Source of the DNA: JAEUMD01 sp050246945
GTDB taxonomy: Bacteria > Pseudomonadota > Alphaproteobacteria > Rhizobiales > Hyphomicrobiaceae
Assembly: GCA_050246945.1 (NCBI GenBank)
Contig: JBFWVC010000010.1
Location: 1-64,000 of the forward strand
DNA: 64,000 nucleotides
Direction: 5' to 3'
This document shows, piece by piece, positions 27,641-36,209 of this stretch (positions within the stretch are counted from its first letter, which is position 1; every line of letters begins with the position of its first letter). The notes beneath the pieces are model-generated. The model had not been told where the DNA came from. It was given only the letters and a program-made list of their open reading frames with translations, and ran no database searches. The translations under genes were made by a program, and so were the position numbers.

Positions 27641-27792
27641 GCGGGATCGGCCCCCCGCCTGCCATCCCGCATTGGCGCCGGCCAGTCGTTCACCGGCTTG
27701 GGCAGCCAACGGTTTGGCGCGGGATACGGCTTTCGGGCTGTCTCCCGCCGTCCTTGCCATTCGCGGCAAATCTGGCTAAACCCTCCCGCGCC

Positions 27793-27867
27793 GGTCCCTT
27801 CGTCTATCGGTTAGGACGTCAGATTTTCAATCTGAAAAGACGGGTTCGACTCCCGTAGGGACCGCCA
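27793..27867 (+). tRNA. tRNA-Glu (anticodon TTC)
   Basis: Folded by eye, it gives an acceptor stem GGTCCCT/AGGGACC, an anticodon stem TCAGA/TCTGA with loop TTTTCAA (anticodon TTC), a T arm CGGGTTCGACTCCCG, discriminator G and an encoded CCA. tRNA-Glu 3' ends are common phage and island attachment sites, and foreign-looking sequence begins directly after it. Confidence 0.96.
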
Positions 27868-27910
27868 TGTCGGTCAAGGACTTGGCCGATCGTCTCCCAC
27901 CACTGATGCA

Positions 27911-27943
27911 AACGGGGTCACAACGGGGTCACAACGGGGTCAC
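27911..27943. repeat. Three perfect tandem copies of an 11-bp unit
   Basis: The unit AACGGGGTCAC is repeated three times without mismatch, 44 bases past the tRNA-Glu 3' end. Short direct repeats beside a tRNA attachment site are what one expects of arm-type sites for an integrase or excisionase. No integrase gene is seen nearby. Confidence 0.8.
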
Positions 27944-28118
27944 AAGCTCCGCTGCCCGGCGACGTGCGTCGACGCGCCCGCTTGGGTGCGCCGCATGACC
28001 GGCGTTTCCGGCCCCCGCCGTGCGTCAAGATAAGTGAGCTTTTTTCTCGAAAATACATCGGCCATGACTGCCACCGACAGGCCGCTAACACGGCGGCCGA
28101 TTTCTTGCGGAGGCGATC

Positions 28119-28394
28119 ATGGAGAGCGTCAAAAGCAGCAATGGCGCAGTGGCCAGCGGCCATGACGCCGACACCTACCTCGATACCCGCCAGGCAGCCC
28201 GATACCTCGACGTGAAATCAAGCCTGCTGCGCGACCTGCGCAGCCGCGGTGGCGGCCCACGGTTTACCCGCATCGGACGCCTCGTGCGCTACCGGCGCGA
28301 CTGGCTCGACGACTACGCTGAGAGCCGTTCGTCAACCAACACCGCGCAGGCGCGTTTGCGTCCGTTGGCCTCCACAAATTCCGACCGCAGCTGA
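28119..28394 (+). CDS. AlpA/excisionase-like helix-turn-helix protein
   Basis: This 91-residue protein starts at an ATG preceded by GGAGGCGATC. Residues 20-65 read YLDTRQAARYLDVKSSLLRDLRSRGGGPRFTRIGRLVRYRRDWLDDY (core given in two pieces by family pattern: DTRQAARYLDVK and RFTRIGRLVRYRR). This is the winged-helix DNA-binding pattern of AlpA/Xis proteins found at the start of integrated elements. It probably controls excision or transcription of the element next to tRNA-Glu. It is followed closely by two more element genes on the same strand. Confidence 0.8.
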   Translation: MESVKSSNGAVASGHDADTYLDTRQAARYLDVKSSLLRDLRSRGGGPRFTRIGRLVRYRRDWLDDYAESRSSTNTAQARLRPLASTNSDRS

Positions 28395-28421
28395 CCTCCA
28401 ATCCGGCAGGAGTGATGGTCC

Positions 28422-29039
28422 ATGCGCAGGCTCTTGAAACGGATTCGTGGCAGATGGGCTCCGGCACCCGCCACCCGTGCGGCCGCCGGGTCCGATCCGG
28501 ACTGCCAGGGAGTGGCAAGCGAGCACAAGCCAACGCTGCCGCAACGTTGCAAGCCGATAAACGTTCCCGCAACGTCGTCAACAGACCCGTCACCGTCGCC
28601 ACAACATTCAAAGCAAAGGGATGGATCATCTTCGCCCGCAGCTATCGCCGCTCAGTCCGAAACCAGTCCGCCCAGGGTAAAGCGGAGTCCGGCCGTCGGC
28701 CGCAATCATCCCCCGCAGGCACGTCTGCCCGCCGATGTCCATGCCCGTGACTTGAGGGACTGGCTCATCGAACACGGCTGGTGTGGATGCCACGATCTCT
28801 ATGGTGACGAGATCGAAACCGCATATTCCGACTTCTGCACAGAGTTCTGGATCGAGGCACGCCCTTGGCGCGCGGTTGCACCCCACTTCAATCGCCTGTT
28901 GCAGCGCCCCGGAGCGGCACTCAAGCCGACGGTATCGTATCGCGATCCGAAGACGGGCGTTCGGCGTCGTGTGCGCGTCTACCGAATCCCAGCAGCCGGG
29001 GAACAAGAGTCCGGACCCGGTGAGGAGGGGCGGCAATGA
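28422..29039 (+). CDS. Hypothetical element protein with a conserved C-terminal half
   Basis: This 205-residue protein starts with AGGAG ahead of the ATG. The first 100 residues are low complexity (Ser/Pro/Arg). The C-terminal 95 residues look folded: LRDWLIEHGWCGCHDLYGD, YSDFCTEFWIEARPWRAVAPHFNRLL, then a basic strand (RRRVRVYRIP). Proteins ending this way, paired with a primase gene, occur in integrated elements, perhaps as replication partners. I do not know the function. Its stop overlaps the start of the primase-like gene (ATGA), so the two are translationally coupled. Confidence 0.7.
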   Translation: MRRLLKRIRGRWAPAPATRAAAGSDPDCQGVASEHKPTLPQRCKPINVPATSSTDPSPSPQHSKQRDGSSSPAAIAAQSETSPPRVKRSPAVGRNHPPQARLPADVHARDLRDWLIEHGWCGCHDLYGDEIETAYSDFCTEFWIEARPWRAVAPHFNRLLQRPGAALKPTVSYRDPKTGVRRRVRVYRIPAAGEQESGPGEEGRQ

Positions 29040-30751
29040 GCGGCACCCGTTCCCCCGCGAGCCCGGCACGTATCGATACCGATACTGCGTCGCCGTCTGC
29101 AGATACGATCGCAGGCTTCATCCGTCGCGTCCACGAACATGCGACAGAGGCCATGCGGGCGGCCGGCCTCGATTCCGGCGCAGGCGTCCTCGTCCTGTCG
29201 TCCTACGGCAGAACTAAGGCGGGCCATCCACTTCCAGGCCGGATCCGGTCCTTCGCGATCGGCGATCATCAGGCCATGACGGCGTACGCACTGGAACTGG
29301 CGGCAGAGCCGCACAGGAACGTGTTCTACGGACTCCAGGTGATGCGGCGTGGCCTGCGCCGCGGGCAGCGGGGAGGGCTGGACGACATCATTGCCGTTAT
29401 CGGGCTCGTCGCCGACATCGATGCGGACAAGGGCAATTCATTCCGCCTTGAAGACCTGCCTGTGCCGCCGACGTGTGCCGTCGTCACGTCGCATGTGCCT
29501 CACCGCAACCTGCAGCCGGTCTGGCTGTTCACGCGGGCCGTTGACGCTGCCAGGGTCGCGTCGCTCGCCCAGGACCTGGGCCGCCTCGTCGGCGATTGCG
29601 ATTCCGCGACGGCCGATGTCGCCCACGTCTGGCGCCTTCCGGGCTCGCTCAACTGGCCGACGCCGGCCAAGCTCCGCCGCGGCCGGCCGCCCGCGCCACA
29701 GCAAGCGACGCGCGAGCCCGGATTCGCCACCGGCGAAGCCGTCGATCCGGACCACCTGCACGAAGCCGTGCAGGCACAACTCGACCGGCATCTCGTTGCG
29801 TCCGCTCCAGTCAGAAAGACAAGCGACCCTGCGGAATCCGGATTGCCGGCCGCCAGCCGATGGGACGCGACCGCGGACCAGAACATCGACCACGCGGGCG
29901 TGCGGCCGGACGCCGGATCGGGAGATCACGATCCCGGCGATCCGCGCGAGTGGGACCGTCTCATGGACGCACTCCGACACGTGCCGGCCTCGGATGGCCG
30001 TGTCTGGCGCACCGTCTACCGCGCCTGTGCCGACTGGTCCCACGGGAGCGCACGCATGCAAGGGGCGCTCGACGCCTGGGCGCGCGGCGGTACCTTCGAG
30101 CAGTGGACGTTCAAGGGCTCTGCGTGCCACCGCAACGATGTGCACGATCAGGTCGCGATGTGGCGCTCGGCGTGCCGCGACCGGAGGGGTGCGCGCATCG
30201 GCTACGTCTTCAGGACGGCCGGCCGGCACGGGTGGGACACGGCGCGCGCGCGCTGGGGGTTGTCGCCGTTCTTGCCTCGCGAACAGCCGCTGTCGGAGGA
30301 CGCGCAACGCGTTGCCGAGGCCGGCGCCGCCCTGCCGAAAGAGCGGATCAACCTGGTTCGGTTCGCGTGGCTCTGGCAGGTGGCGAGGCACGCGGTGTCC
30401 CTGGACGATTTTCCGATCGCACTGCTGATCGCCGAGACGACGAACACGACATCGGGGTTCGGCTTCACATCCTACGAGCGCATGTCGCAGATCCTCGGAT
30501 GGAAGGCGCTCGGCGGCAACAGCGCGGGCGAATACCGGCGCGCGTCGCGCGCCTGCCATCGCATGTCTGAGCGTGGCCTTATCGCCCTGTCCAAGGGCAA
30601 CGCCCGCGGGGCGCACCGGCGACGCGGGCCGTCGTACGCCATGACGCCGCCGCCGGGCATGGATTGGCAAGCGGTGATGGATGCGTTCCGTCAGGCCTTC
30701 TGCGCGTCGTCGGTTGATGCGCCGGAGGGTGGCAGGCGGCGCGAAGCTTGA
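29036..30751 (+). CDS. Primase/RepB-like replication protein of an integrated element
   Basis: This 571-residue protein has the core signs of an archaeo-eukaryotic-type (AEP) primase fold: an acidic motif IGLVADIDADKG (Asp127, 129, 131), a strand-rich section TCAVVTSHVPHRNLQPVWLF, and HVWRLPGSLNWP (197-208), which matches the RLPGT.N motif of plasmid and island primases. The C-terminal 200 residues contain GSACHRNDVHDQVAMW and a helical DNA-binding-like region. It probably starts replication of the element after excision. It shares a coupled start with the preceding gene. No helicase is adjacent. Confidence 0.78.
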   Translation: MSGTRSPASPARIDTDTASPSADTIAGFIRRVHEHATEAMRAAGLDSGAGVLVLSSYGRTKAGHPLPGRIRSFAIGDHQAMTAYALELAAEPHRNVFYGLQVMRRGLRRGQRGGLDDIIAVIGLVADIDADKGNSFRLEDLPVPPTCAVVTSHVPHRNLQPVWLFTRAVDAARVASLAQDLGRLVGDCDSATADVAHVWRLPGSLNWPTPAKLRRGRPPAPQQATREPGFATGEAVDPDHLHEAVQAQLDRHLVASAPVRKTSDPAESGLPAASRWDATADQNIDHAGVRPDAGSGDHDPGDPREWDRLMDALRHVPASDGRVWRTVYRACADWSHGSARMQGALDAWARGGTFEQWTFKGSACHRNDVHDQVAMWRSACRDRRGARIGYVFRTAGRHGWDTARARWGLSPFLPREQPLSEDAQRVAEAGAALPKERINLVRFAWLWQVARHAVSLDDFPIALLIAETTNTTSGFGFTSYERMSQILGWKALGGNSAGEYRRASRACHRMSERGLIALSKGNARGAHRRRGPSYAMTPPPGMDWQAVMDAFRQAFCASSVDAPEGGRRREA

Positions 30752-30761
30752 GTCGATCGCA

Positions 30762-30781
30762 CCGACCTGCCGGCAGGTCGG
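30762..30781. repeat. 20-bp perfect palindrome after the primase-like gene
   Basis: CCGACCTGCCGGCAGGTCGG reads the same on both strands and starts 11 bases after the primase stop. The half CTGCAGGTCGG recurs at 30812-30822. It could be a terminator (no T-run), an operator or part of an origin. Confidence 0.7.
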
Positions 30782-31416
30782 ATGCAGGCGACACATGATC
30801 CTTCGCTGGTCCTGCAGGTCGGAGCACTGATCTGCGGATGAGTACGTAGAGGGGGAGGGGGACAGTGTCGACAGCGCTTCGCTCAGGTCGTCGTGCCAGA
30901 TACGCGGGTGCAAACATGTTGGCGCGCAGACCGCAGCTTGGTTCCATGCAGGAGGGGAGATCATGGGTTTCCCGAAGCGGCAAGGAAACACCCTGCGATT
31001 TCCCTTCGTCACAGCCGTCAACGAGCGGAGATGATCTCAAAATCCTCCACGCCCGGTGCGCTTCAAATTGTCTCGCAGAAACTGACCGGGGACAGAGGAA
31101 GGTAGCAGGAAACCGCGCATCGGGCGAGCGCGCACGGCCGCGTCATCGTTCGCAATGAACCTGCCAGGCCCGCCAAAAGTCCGTGCGCATGACAGGGGCG
31201 CGACGGCGGGGCCCGGTGATAGCCTCTGTCCAGGACCGGAAGGCGAAACAGCGCAGCGGCGAACCGGGACGATTGCCATTGCTTGACACCCAGGGTGGCA
31301 TCACCCCTAGTGGTCCTGATTTCGAGAGCTCTCCTGGAGGGAGAAATACCGATCAGCGGGAGGGGGGCCGGTTCTGGCCAAGGTCCCGACCAAGCGTATG
31401 TCATCAAAGTGCTGAG
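30782..31416. other. Intergenic stretch before the antiterminator gene
   Basis: These 635 bases have no convincing gene. A TTGACA at 31283-31288 could be a -35 box, but no good -10 follows. This is the likely end of the tRNA-linked element and the leader of the surface-polysaccharide region. I found no E. coli-like ops element. Confidence 0.45.
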
Positions 31417-31938
31417 ATGCTCAGAAGGCTGGATATACCCCACGAGTCACCCTGGCTCGTCGTCAATACGCTGCCAAAACGCGAGCAGCTGGCGATCGAG
31501 AACCTGCGCCGCCAGGGATTCACGGTCTATTGTCCGATGGTCACGAAGCGGATCAGGCACGCACGGCGGGTCACCGATGCCGTCCGCCCGCTCTTTCCCT
31601 CCTACCTGTTCGTCGACTTTGCCTCGGCACGCCACACCTGGCGCAGGATCATGTCGACCTATGGCGTGCGCTCTGTCGTGCGCCGGGCAGACGAGCCGAG
31701 CCTACTCGACCATGCCGTGATCGACGCGCTCAAGTCGCGCGAGGTCGAAGGCCTGATCCGTAAGCCCGACGTGCCGTTCGCCGTCGGCGACAAGGTCGTG
31801 ATGCAATCCGGGCCACTCGACGGATTGATCGGTCAGATCATAGAAATGCGCGAAAATGATCGGCTCGTGGTTCTGCTGGGTCTTCTGAACCAGCAGGTGA
31901 AACTTCACGTCCGCGCGCAATCGCTCGCCAAGGGTTAG
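31417..31938 (+). CDS. NusG/RfaH-like specialised transcription antiterminator
   Basis: This 173-residue NusG paralogue begins at ATG 31417. The NGN domain (residues 10-105) has SPWLVVNTLPKREQLAIENLRRQGFTVY (shown by its start WLVVNTLPKREQ) and LFPSYLFVDF. A KOW domain ends it (FAVGDKVVMQSGPLDGLIGQI). General NusG keeps company with secE and ribosomal genes, whereas this copy heads a surface-polysaccharide region, as RfaH- and UpxY-type factors do. It probably helps RNA polymerase read through long polysaccharide operons. The 79 codons upstream in the same frame look non-coding. Confidence 0.88.
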   Translation: MLRRLDIPHESPWLVVNTLPKREQLAIENLRRQGFTVYCPMVTKRIRHARRVTDAVRPLFPSYLFVDFASARHTWRRIMSTYGVRSVVRRADEPSLLDHAVIDALKSREVEGLIRKPDVPFAVGDKVVMQSGPLDGLIGQIIEMRENDRLVVLLGLLNQQVKLHVRAQSLAKG

Positions 31939-32048
31939 CCAGCGCCATTCCCCAATGGCCCTGATCAAGGGCGCATGCCGGATCTTTGCACAAGCCGGGA
32001 TGCTGTCCGGATATCTCGGCCCTCGTCGCGACGCATGCCTTGGAGAAA

Positions 32049-32392
32049 GGCGATAGAGCACGAAGTGATCCTGGTGAAGTCATCGCGCAAGGAGCACCTT
32101 GAACGCCTCTTATGTGCGTGGTTGCAAGACCTGCGGTGCTGGCCGGGAAGCTGTGGATAAAAAAAAAGCCAATTGCGGGTCATGAGGCCTCTCCGGCCAT
32201 CCCTTCACACAGGACGGCGGCAATCAGCGGCACGATCGGCCGAGGAAGAGGGGGACTCAAACCGGTGTTGGCCACGTTACCGTTCGCGTCCGCAAAAGAA
32301 CTTCGGACACTGTCAAGAACCCCTTTTTCCGATTGGATCAGCGGCTCGTCGATTGAGGAAGCTGCGATCTGATTGATGCGGCTCGGGTCGTT
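32049..32392 (+). pseudogene. Broken duplicate of the 3' end of the Mur-ligase-like gene at 43224-44618
   Basis: This stretch matches 44336-44677 over about 340 bases with small changes. It encodes VILVKSSRKEHLERLLCAWLQDLRCWP, against VILVKSSRNLHLERLLLAWLQDVRCWP in the intact copy. A TAA right after SCG and a run of A bases at 32157-32166 break the frame. The similarity continues past the stop of the intact gene, so this is a DNA duplication, not just a related gene. Only the last quarter of the ligase is present. It lies between the antiterminator and the outer-membrane protein gene. Confidence 0.85.
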
Positions 32393-32565
32393 ACGCGTGG
32401 TTCCATGAAACAAGACCACGATCTGGCCGTTGCACCCACAGGCATGTTGCTCAGAAGCCACGACCGCTGGCGGAGCAAGCGCCGCAATGACCTGGATCGG
32501 TTGACCGGAGCGCCGTTGGCGAGCTGATTCGCCCCATGCGTATTTTGAAGCAACGGGGTACCTAA

Positions 32566-33471
32566 ATGAGACTGAAACTTATCTGTTCCGCGCTCGTCGC
32601 GGCTATGCCCGCATTGGCAAGTCAAGCTGATGCAGCAGATCTCTATGGAGGCAGCATCAAGGATACTTACGTGGAGCCGGCTCCGGCCCCGGTGGTCAAG
32701 TGGACGGGGTTCTACATCAGTGCCGGTCTGGGCGGCAGCTACACGTTCACCGACCTTGACGGCGGGTTCGAGGCGGGCGTTTCGGGCTTCGGGAGTTATG
32801 CGAATGCTGGCACAGAGTTCGGCGGAAATGCCGGCATCCCGAACTTCTTTGGCTCTGTCGGCGTCGGTTACGATTTCCAAGTGGCGCCCCAGTTCGTGAT
32901 CGGTATTCTGGCCGATTACGACTTCTCATCGTCGAATAAGGCCTCTGTAGGGTCCGGCGCGGGCTTTGATGCTTCGGTTAATTTGGGCTTCGCTTCGGTT
33001 CCGGCCGGCGGCGGAGTTGGCGGAGAGGTTACCGCAGAAGCGGGCGACACCTGGTCGGTTGGTGGACGTCTCGGATTCCTGGCTACCAAGAAAACCCTGA
33101 TCTATGCGCTGGGTGGCTATACCGAAGCTCAGTATTCTCTCAAGGGGAGTTTTGGTGGCGGAGCCTATATCGATGGTATTGGCATAGATGTTGGACCGTA
33201 CGCGATAAGCTCCGGAAATTCGTGGCGCCGCGGCTGGTTCATTGGCGGTGGCATGGAAACCCTGCTGACGGACAGTCTCAGCTTGAAGCTGGAGTATCGC
33301 TACGCCCAATATGACGGCGGATCGATTGAGTTCGAGGATGGATCCCCAGTCATGGCAGCTGCGGTGGCGGCATATAGCTCATCGGTCGGCGGCGGCGCCT
33401 CAATGTCCGATCCAGAGGTCCATAGTGTCCGCGCAGCCCTTTCGTGGCGGTTCAATACCTTCGGCTATTAA
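32566..33471 (+). CDS. Outer-membrane beta-barrel protein (Omp25/31-like)
   Basis: This 301-residue protein has a signal peptide cut after about residue 23 (SQADA|ADLYGG). The mature part begins with the Rhizobiales pattern YVEPAPAPVVKWTGFYISAGLGGSY, followed by alternating beta strands (GSVGVGYDFQVAPQFVIGILADYDF, WSVGGRLGFLATKKTLIYALGGY, LSLKLEYRYAQY) and a terminal SVRAALSWRFNTFGY ending in an aromatic residue, as barrel proteins do. Family members are abundant surface proteins and heat-modifiable antigens. A hairpin follows the gene. Confidence 0.92.
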   Translation: MRLKLICSALVAAMPALASQADAADLYGGSIKDTYVEPAPAPVVKWTGFYISAGLGGSYTFTDLDGGFEAGVSGFGSYANAGTEFGGNAGIPNFFGSVGVGYDFQVAPQFVIGILADYDFSSSNKASVGSGAGFDASVNLGFASVPAGGGVGGEVTAEAGDTWSVGGRLGFLATKKTLIYALGGYTEAQYSLKGSFGGGAYIDGIGIDVGPYAISSGNSWRRGWFIGGGMETLLTDSLSLKLEYRYAQYDGGSIEFEDGSPVMAAAVAAYSSSVGGGASMSDPEVHSVRAALSWRFNTFGY

Positions 33472-33507
33472 CCCAAGACAGGATGTGTATCTTCAATCGG
33501 CCTGAGA

Positions 33508-33538
33508 GCGGCACCCGATGAGACCCGTTGGGTGCCGC
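33508..33538. terminator. Hairpin after the outer-membrane protein gene
   Basis: A 9-bp stem (GCGGCACCC / GGGTGCCGC) with a 13-base loop lies 37 bases past the stop. No T-run follows directly. A terminator is the most likely role. Confidence 0.5.
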
Positions 33539-33757
33539 ACATGTTTGAACGGGTCGCCATCAGGTGAAACTGGCCCGCTTCTTGACGTCGCAAAGTCCAT
33601 GATGACGGCAATCGCGCGTTGAAGCCGCGCGCGCCCAACGCAAAGTGGCTGAGGCGCGTGAGGCCGGAGAAAAGCCGGAGGCTTTGCCGCAAAGGTCGGC
33701 TATAGACGGGTGAACGTCCTCGGTGGAGAGCCGACGTCGACAAATGGCAAGCCGAAC

Positions 33758-33880
33758 GTCAAATTTCGCAGTCCAAAGGATCCAAACGAGACATGGATCG
33801 GCCGCGGCCGCAGGCCGAACGGATGCATCAATGCCATCAAGATGGGCGCCAGGCAAAAGAGCTTGGTCGTTGGAGCCCGG
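33758..33880 (+). pseudogene. Remnant of an H-NS-family DNA-binding domain
   Basis: The frame from 33710 reads VKFRSPKDPNETWIGRGRRP, followed by NGCINAIKMGARQKSLVV. H-NS family C-terminal domains have the pattern K(Y/F)R.P.....TW.GRGR.P, then a short helix ending in FL(V/I), and this fits closely. The usual N-terminal coiled coil is missing in this frame; a short Glu/Ala-rich piece (VAEAREAGEKPEAL) lies upstream and ends at a stop near 33708. I read this as a broken gene. The alternative is a very short protein starting near 33710. Confidence 0.5.
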
Positions 33881-33949
33881 TGCGAACTGCGGATGCGGCG
33901 TTGTCGAAGCGTGAAACGGTTTCAGCTGGGAACAAGTTCGGGTCCATCG

Positions 33950-34297
33950 TCACGCTGAGCGGTCGAACTTGGAAGCCGCTTGTTCTGGGCCGCTGTGACG
34001 ATCGAACGCTTCGAGCGTTCGATCATGGATGCGAATTGCGACGGCGAGCTCCTTGTTGAGGGTGTCAATGGAAATTCGCAGCTTGTTGCGCCGCTCACGG
34101 GCCGATTTGGCAATGATCGAATATTGCGCTTCCGCGCGGTCGCGCACCTTCGTGCGGCCTTCTTCCGCATCGATGATTTGACCGAGTTCGTCGACTGCCG
34201 CCTCCATATCTCCGATCAAGCACCTGAAATCCTCCACCTTGCGTCTGGCTTGGTCGACCAAGCGACGTGAAATTGAGAGCGTGTTACTTCGCTTCAT
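33950..34297 (-). CDS. Coiled-coil hypothetical protein, FliJ-like in pattern
   Basis: This 115-residue frame begins MKRSNTLSISRRLVDQARRKVEDF and stays helical and charged: MEAAVDELGQIIDAEEGRT, then a Tyr/Ala/Arg stretch and RRNKLRISIDTLNKELAVAI. This resembles the Rhizobiales FliJ-type layout, in which an N-terminal helix leads to DLEREI.AEE..., but the match is loose and no flagellar gene is near. The ribosome site is weak. It may be a remnant or a stray FliJ-like coiled coil. It reads in the same direction as the next two minus-strand genes. Confidence 0.45.
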   Translation of the reverse strand: MKRSNTLSISRRLVDQARRKVEDFRCLIGDMEAAVDELGQIIDAEEGRTKVRDRAEAQYSIIAKSARERRNKLRISIDTLNKELAVAIRIHDRTLEAFDRHSGPEQAASKFDRSA

Positions 34298-34642
34298 CTT
34301 CGGTGTCCCGGACAAAGCGGGTGCCAGACAAATTAGAAAAGATTCATGACATGATCGAAAGCGCCACAGCAAAGCCCCGTGTGCATCGCGCCAAAAGGGG
34401 TTGCGTCGCGGAAAGATTACGGTGCCGCGACCACGAGCAAGCGGGTCATAAAAATGCTCAGGAGCATGCGTCGCCGCGCGGGCGAAAGCCTCCGCTCAGG
34501 GCAGCGAAAGGTGTGGCTCGAAAAGGTGCGGCGTCTCGTGGACCAGTCGGAAGCCAACGAGAAGGGAGGGAAGCGGGCGCGCGTGCAGGTTCATACCGCA
34601 GATATTATGAACCGCGGCCGGCGCGGTCCATTTTGCGTGTTG

Positions 34643-34972
34643 TCAGGCCAGCAAGCCGGACCGCCAGAGGCGTGAGCATTGAAGCTCAAAAAAGATCCCC
34701 AGGGCGTCACCATTCGGATAGCGAATCCCGGTGGGGACCATTTCAATTGCCCCGGACTGGAGGCCCTCAACAATCCACTGGTTCCGTGTGATGCCGAAGA
34801 CGCGTTCGATCAATGGGCCTGATACACTTAGGATTTCGCCATCTTCAAATTGGATTGCAACAAACCGTCCATCGGTAAGTTTTAAGAGTGCTTTGCTGCG
34901 AGGCAAGACGGTCGTGTCCAGAGCACGTCGTCGTCCCTGTGAACCGTCATCCATTTGAAATCGGCTGGTCAT
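34643..34972 (-). CDS. Hypothetical protein (109 aa)
   Basis: This frame starts at ATG 34972 and contains plausible folded stretches: ALLKLTDGRFVAIQFEDGEILSVSG, ERVFGITRNQWIVEGLQSGAIEMVPTGIRYPNG (start ERVFGITRNQW) and LGIFFELQCSR. The alternation of strands suggests a small beta protein, and the codon pattern is moderately GC3-rich. There is no signal peptide and I recognise no family. The frame stretches upstream to 35218 with unlikely sequence. About 345 bases between this and the previous minus-strand frame are empty. Confidence 0.45.
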   Translation of the reverse strand: MTSRFQMDDGSQGRRRALDTTVLPRSKALLKLTDGRFVAIQFEDGEILSVSGPLIERVFGITRNQWIVEGLQSGAIEMVPTGIRYPNGDALGIFFELQCSRLWRSGLLA

Positions 34973-35239
34973 GAGGCTTGGCTTGCGATCAGGAGGTCGT
35001 CTCGGACCACCAAACGGACCGTGACACAGCCAGACTGCACGATTTCTTGCCGCGTCCAAGCATCGCCGATAAACGCGGTGAAATACCTGCATCGTGAGGG
35101 GGCCGTGTCTCAACCCGCAAAAGGGCCGAGCACGTCTGTTGCAAGGCATGAGAGCCGCAAAGGAACCTGGCCTCAACTGTTGAAGCTGAGGGGGCCTGGG
35201 AAGGATAACGAACGCCAAAAGGAAATCCTCGCCGCCTCC

Positions 35240-35704
35240 TTAGGGGCTCTTCGGATTTGAATCCTTGTCCCCGCTCCCGGCAGTGACGGCAAGGGCAACG
35301 ACACCACCCGTAACGAGCACGCCGACGACCAGGGATTCGGGTGGGAGGGTATGAAAACTTGGTCCGCCGAAAACACCATTCGTCGAGGTTTGCGGCCGCG
35401 CCTCGACAAGGTCGATCAGGTTCTCGCTGCGGGTGCACGGCGGCTCTGCGAAGACCGTCCACACCCGCTGGCCGCCGACGCGCACAGTGCACGTCGGGCT
35501 ATATGTGATGAGGGCAATGTCCCCAGCCCCCGTCATGATTCGCGTTCCGGAGGGTGCTGCCGCGGTCTGGGTCAAGGGCCGGAAACCACCACCGGTGTCC
35601 ACCATCACGTTTGAACCGCGCGGACTAACCGTTGCGGCAGCAGCTGCTGCCGACGTGAGCGCGACAAATGCTGCGCTGAGTGCGCCGAGCCTGAGCTGCA
35701 TCAC
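35240..35704 (-). CDS. Exported small protein with a C-terminal membrane segment
   Basis: This 154-residue protein has a signal peptide (LRLGALSAAFVALTSAAAAAA) and a mature beta-rich domain: GSNVMVDTGGGFRPLT, GTRIMTGAGDIALITYSPTCTVRVG and a second Cys in EPPCTRSE. The pattern is like the short FecR-type domain used near exported polysaccharides. Near the end is a hydrophobic span (LVVGVLVTGGVVALAVTA). The two Cys may form a disulfide. The start is GTG 35704 with AAGGAG eight bases upstream; an ATG follows one codon later. It is probably envelope-related; its exact role is unknown. Confidence 0.75.
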   Translation of the reverse strand: MMQLRLGALSAAFVALTSAAAAAATVSPRGSNVMVDTGGGFRPLTQTAAAPSGTRIMTGAGDIALITYSPTCTVRVGGQRVWTVFAEPPCTRSENLIDLVEARPQTSTNGVFGGPSFHTLPPESLVVGVLVTGGVVALAVTAGSGDKDSNPKSP

Positions 35705-36209
35705 CCTGTCATCTCCTTGGTCGTCAGATGCTTGACGTGGACCTGCTCATTTGGGGGTCCATTGACGTCGAGGCTGCCTATTATCCGCTTGAAGTTATAA
35801 ATGATTCGCACCCCCCCAAGGACCGCACGATCCCCATGCACTTCAAAACACGATGGCGGTGCTGCCGCCCAACACGATCGGGATGTGTGCTGGAGGTGCA
35901 GGCTCTTTGGTCGCGGCGGCTCTACCGCGGTACATCGGAAAATATTCGGAGCCAGTTTGCGCACGGGTTGAGATAATGGACCTCAATTGTTGGCGCCTGT
36001 GGTGAAAATCTGTACGCGTTGCTCGGTGGTAAGGGTTGGTGCGACCAGCGAGGAGCAGGGCCGTTGCGGGGCCTCGCCTAAGATCAAACAAGCGCGACGA
36101 CCAAATTGCGATGGGGTGGGTATGCTGCGTACCTAGTCTGGATGGCGCGCCGCTGCGTCGCGTATGCTAAAGCCTCCGCCGACGTGCGCAGGCCTGGCCA
36201 GTCGCAGAA
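35705..36209. other. Intergenic stretch without a visible gene
   Basis: These 505 bases separate two divergent genes. Frames here give no recognisable protein. The stretch presumably carries the promoters of both neighbours, and I see no clear box. Confidence 0.4.

Noticed and set aside
27911..27943. CRISPR array
   Set aside because: The 11-bp units are adjacent with no spacers and only three copies; no cas genes are near.
29438..31021. Minus-strand open frame (527 codons) opposite the primase-like gene
   Set aside because: Shadow frame; the plus-strand protein has coupled start signals and primase motifs.
34267..34791. Plus-strand frames between the two small minus-strand genes
   Set aside because: Arginine-rich chance frames with no ribosome site or homology signs.
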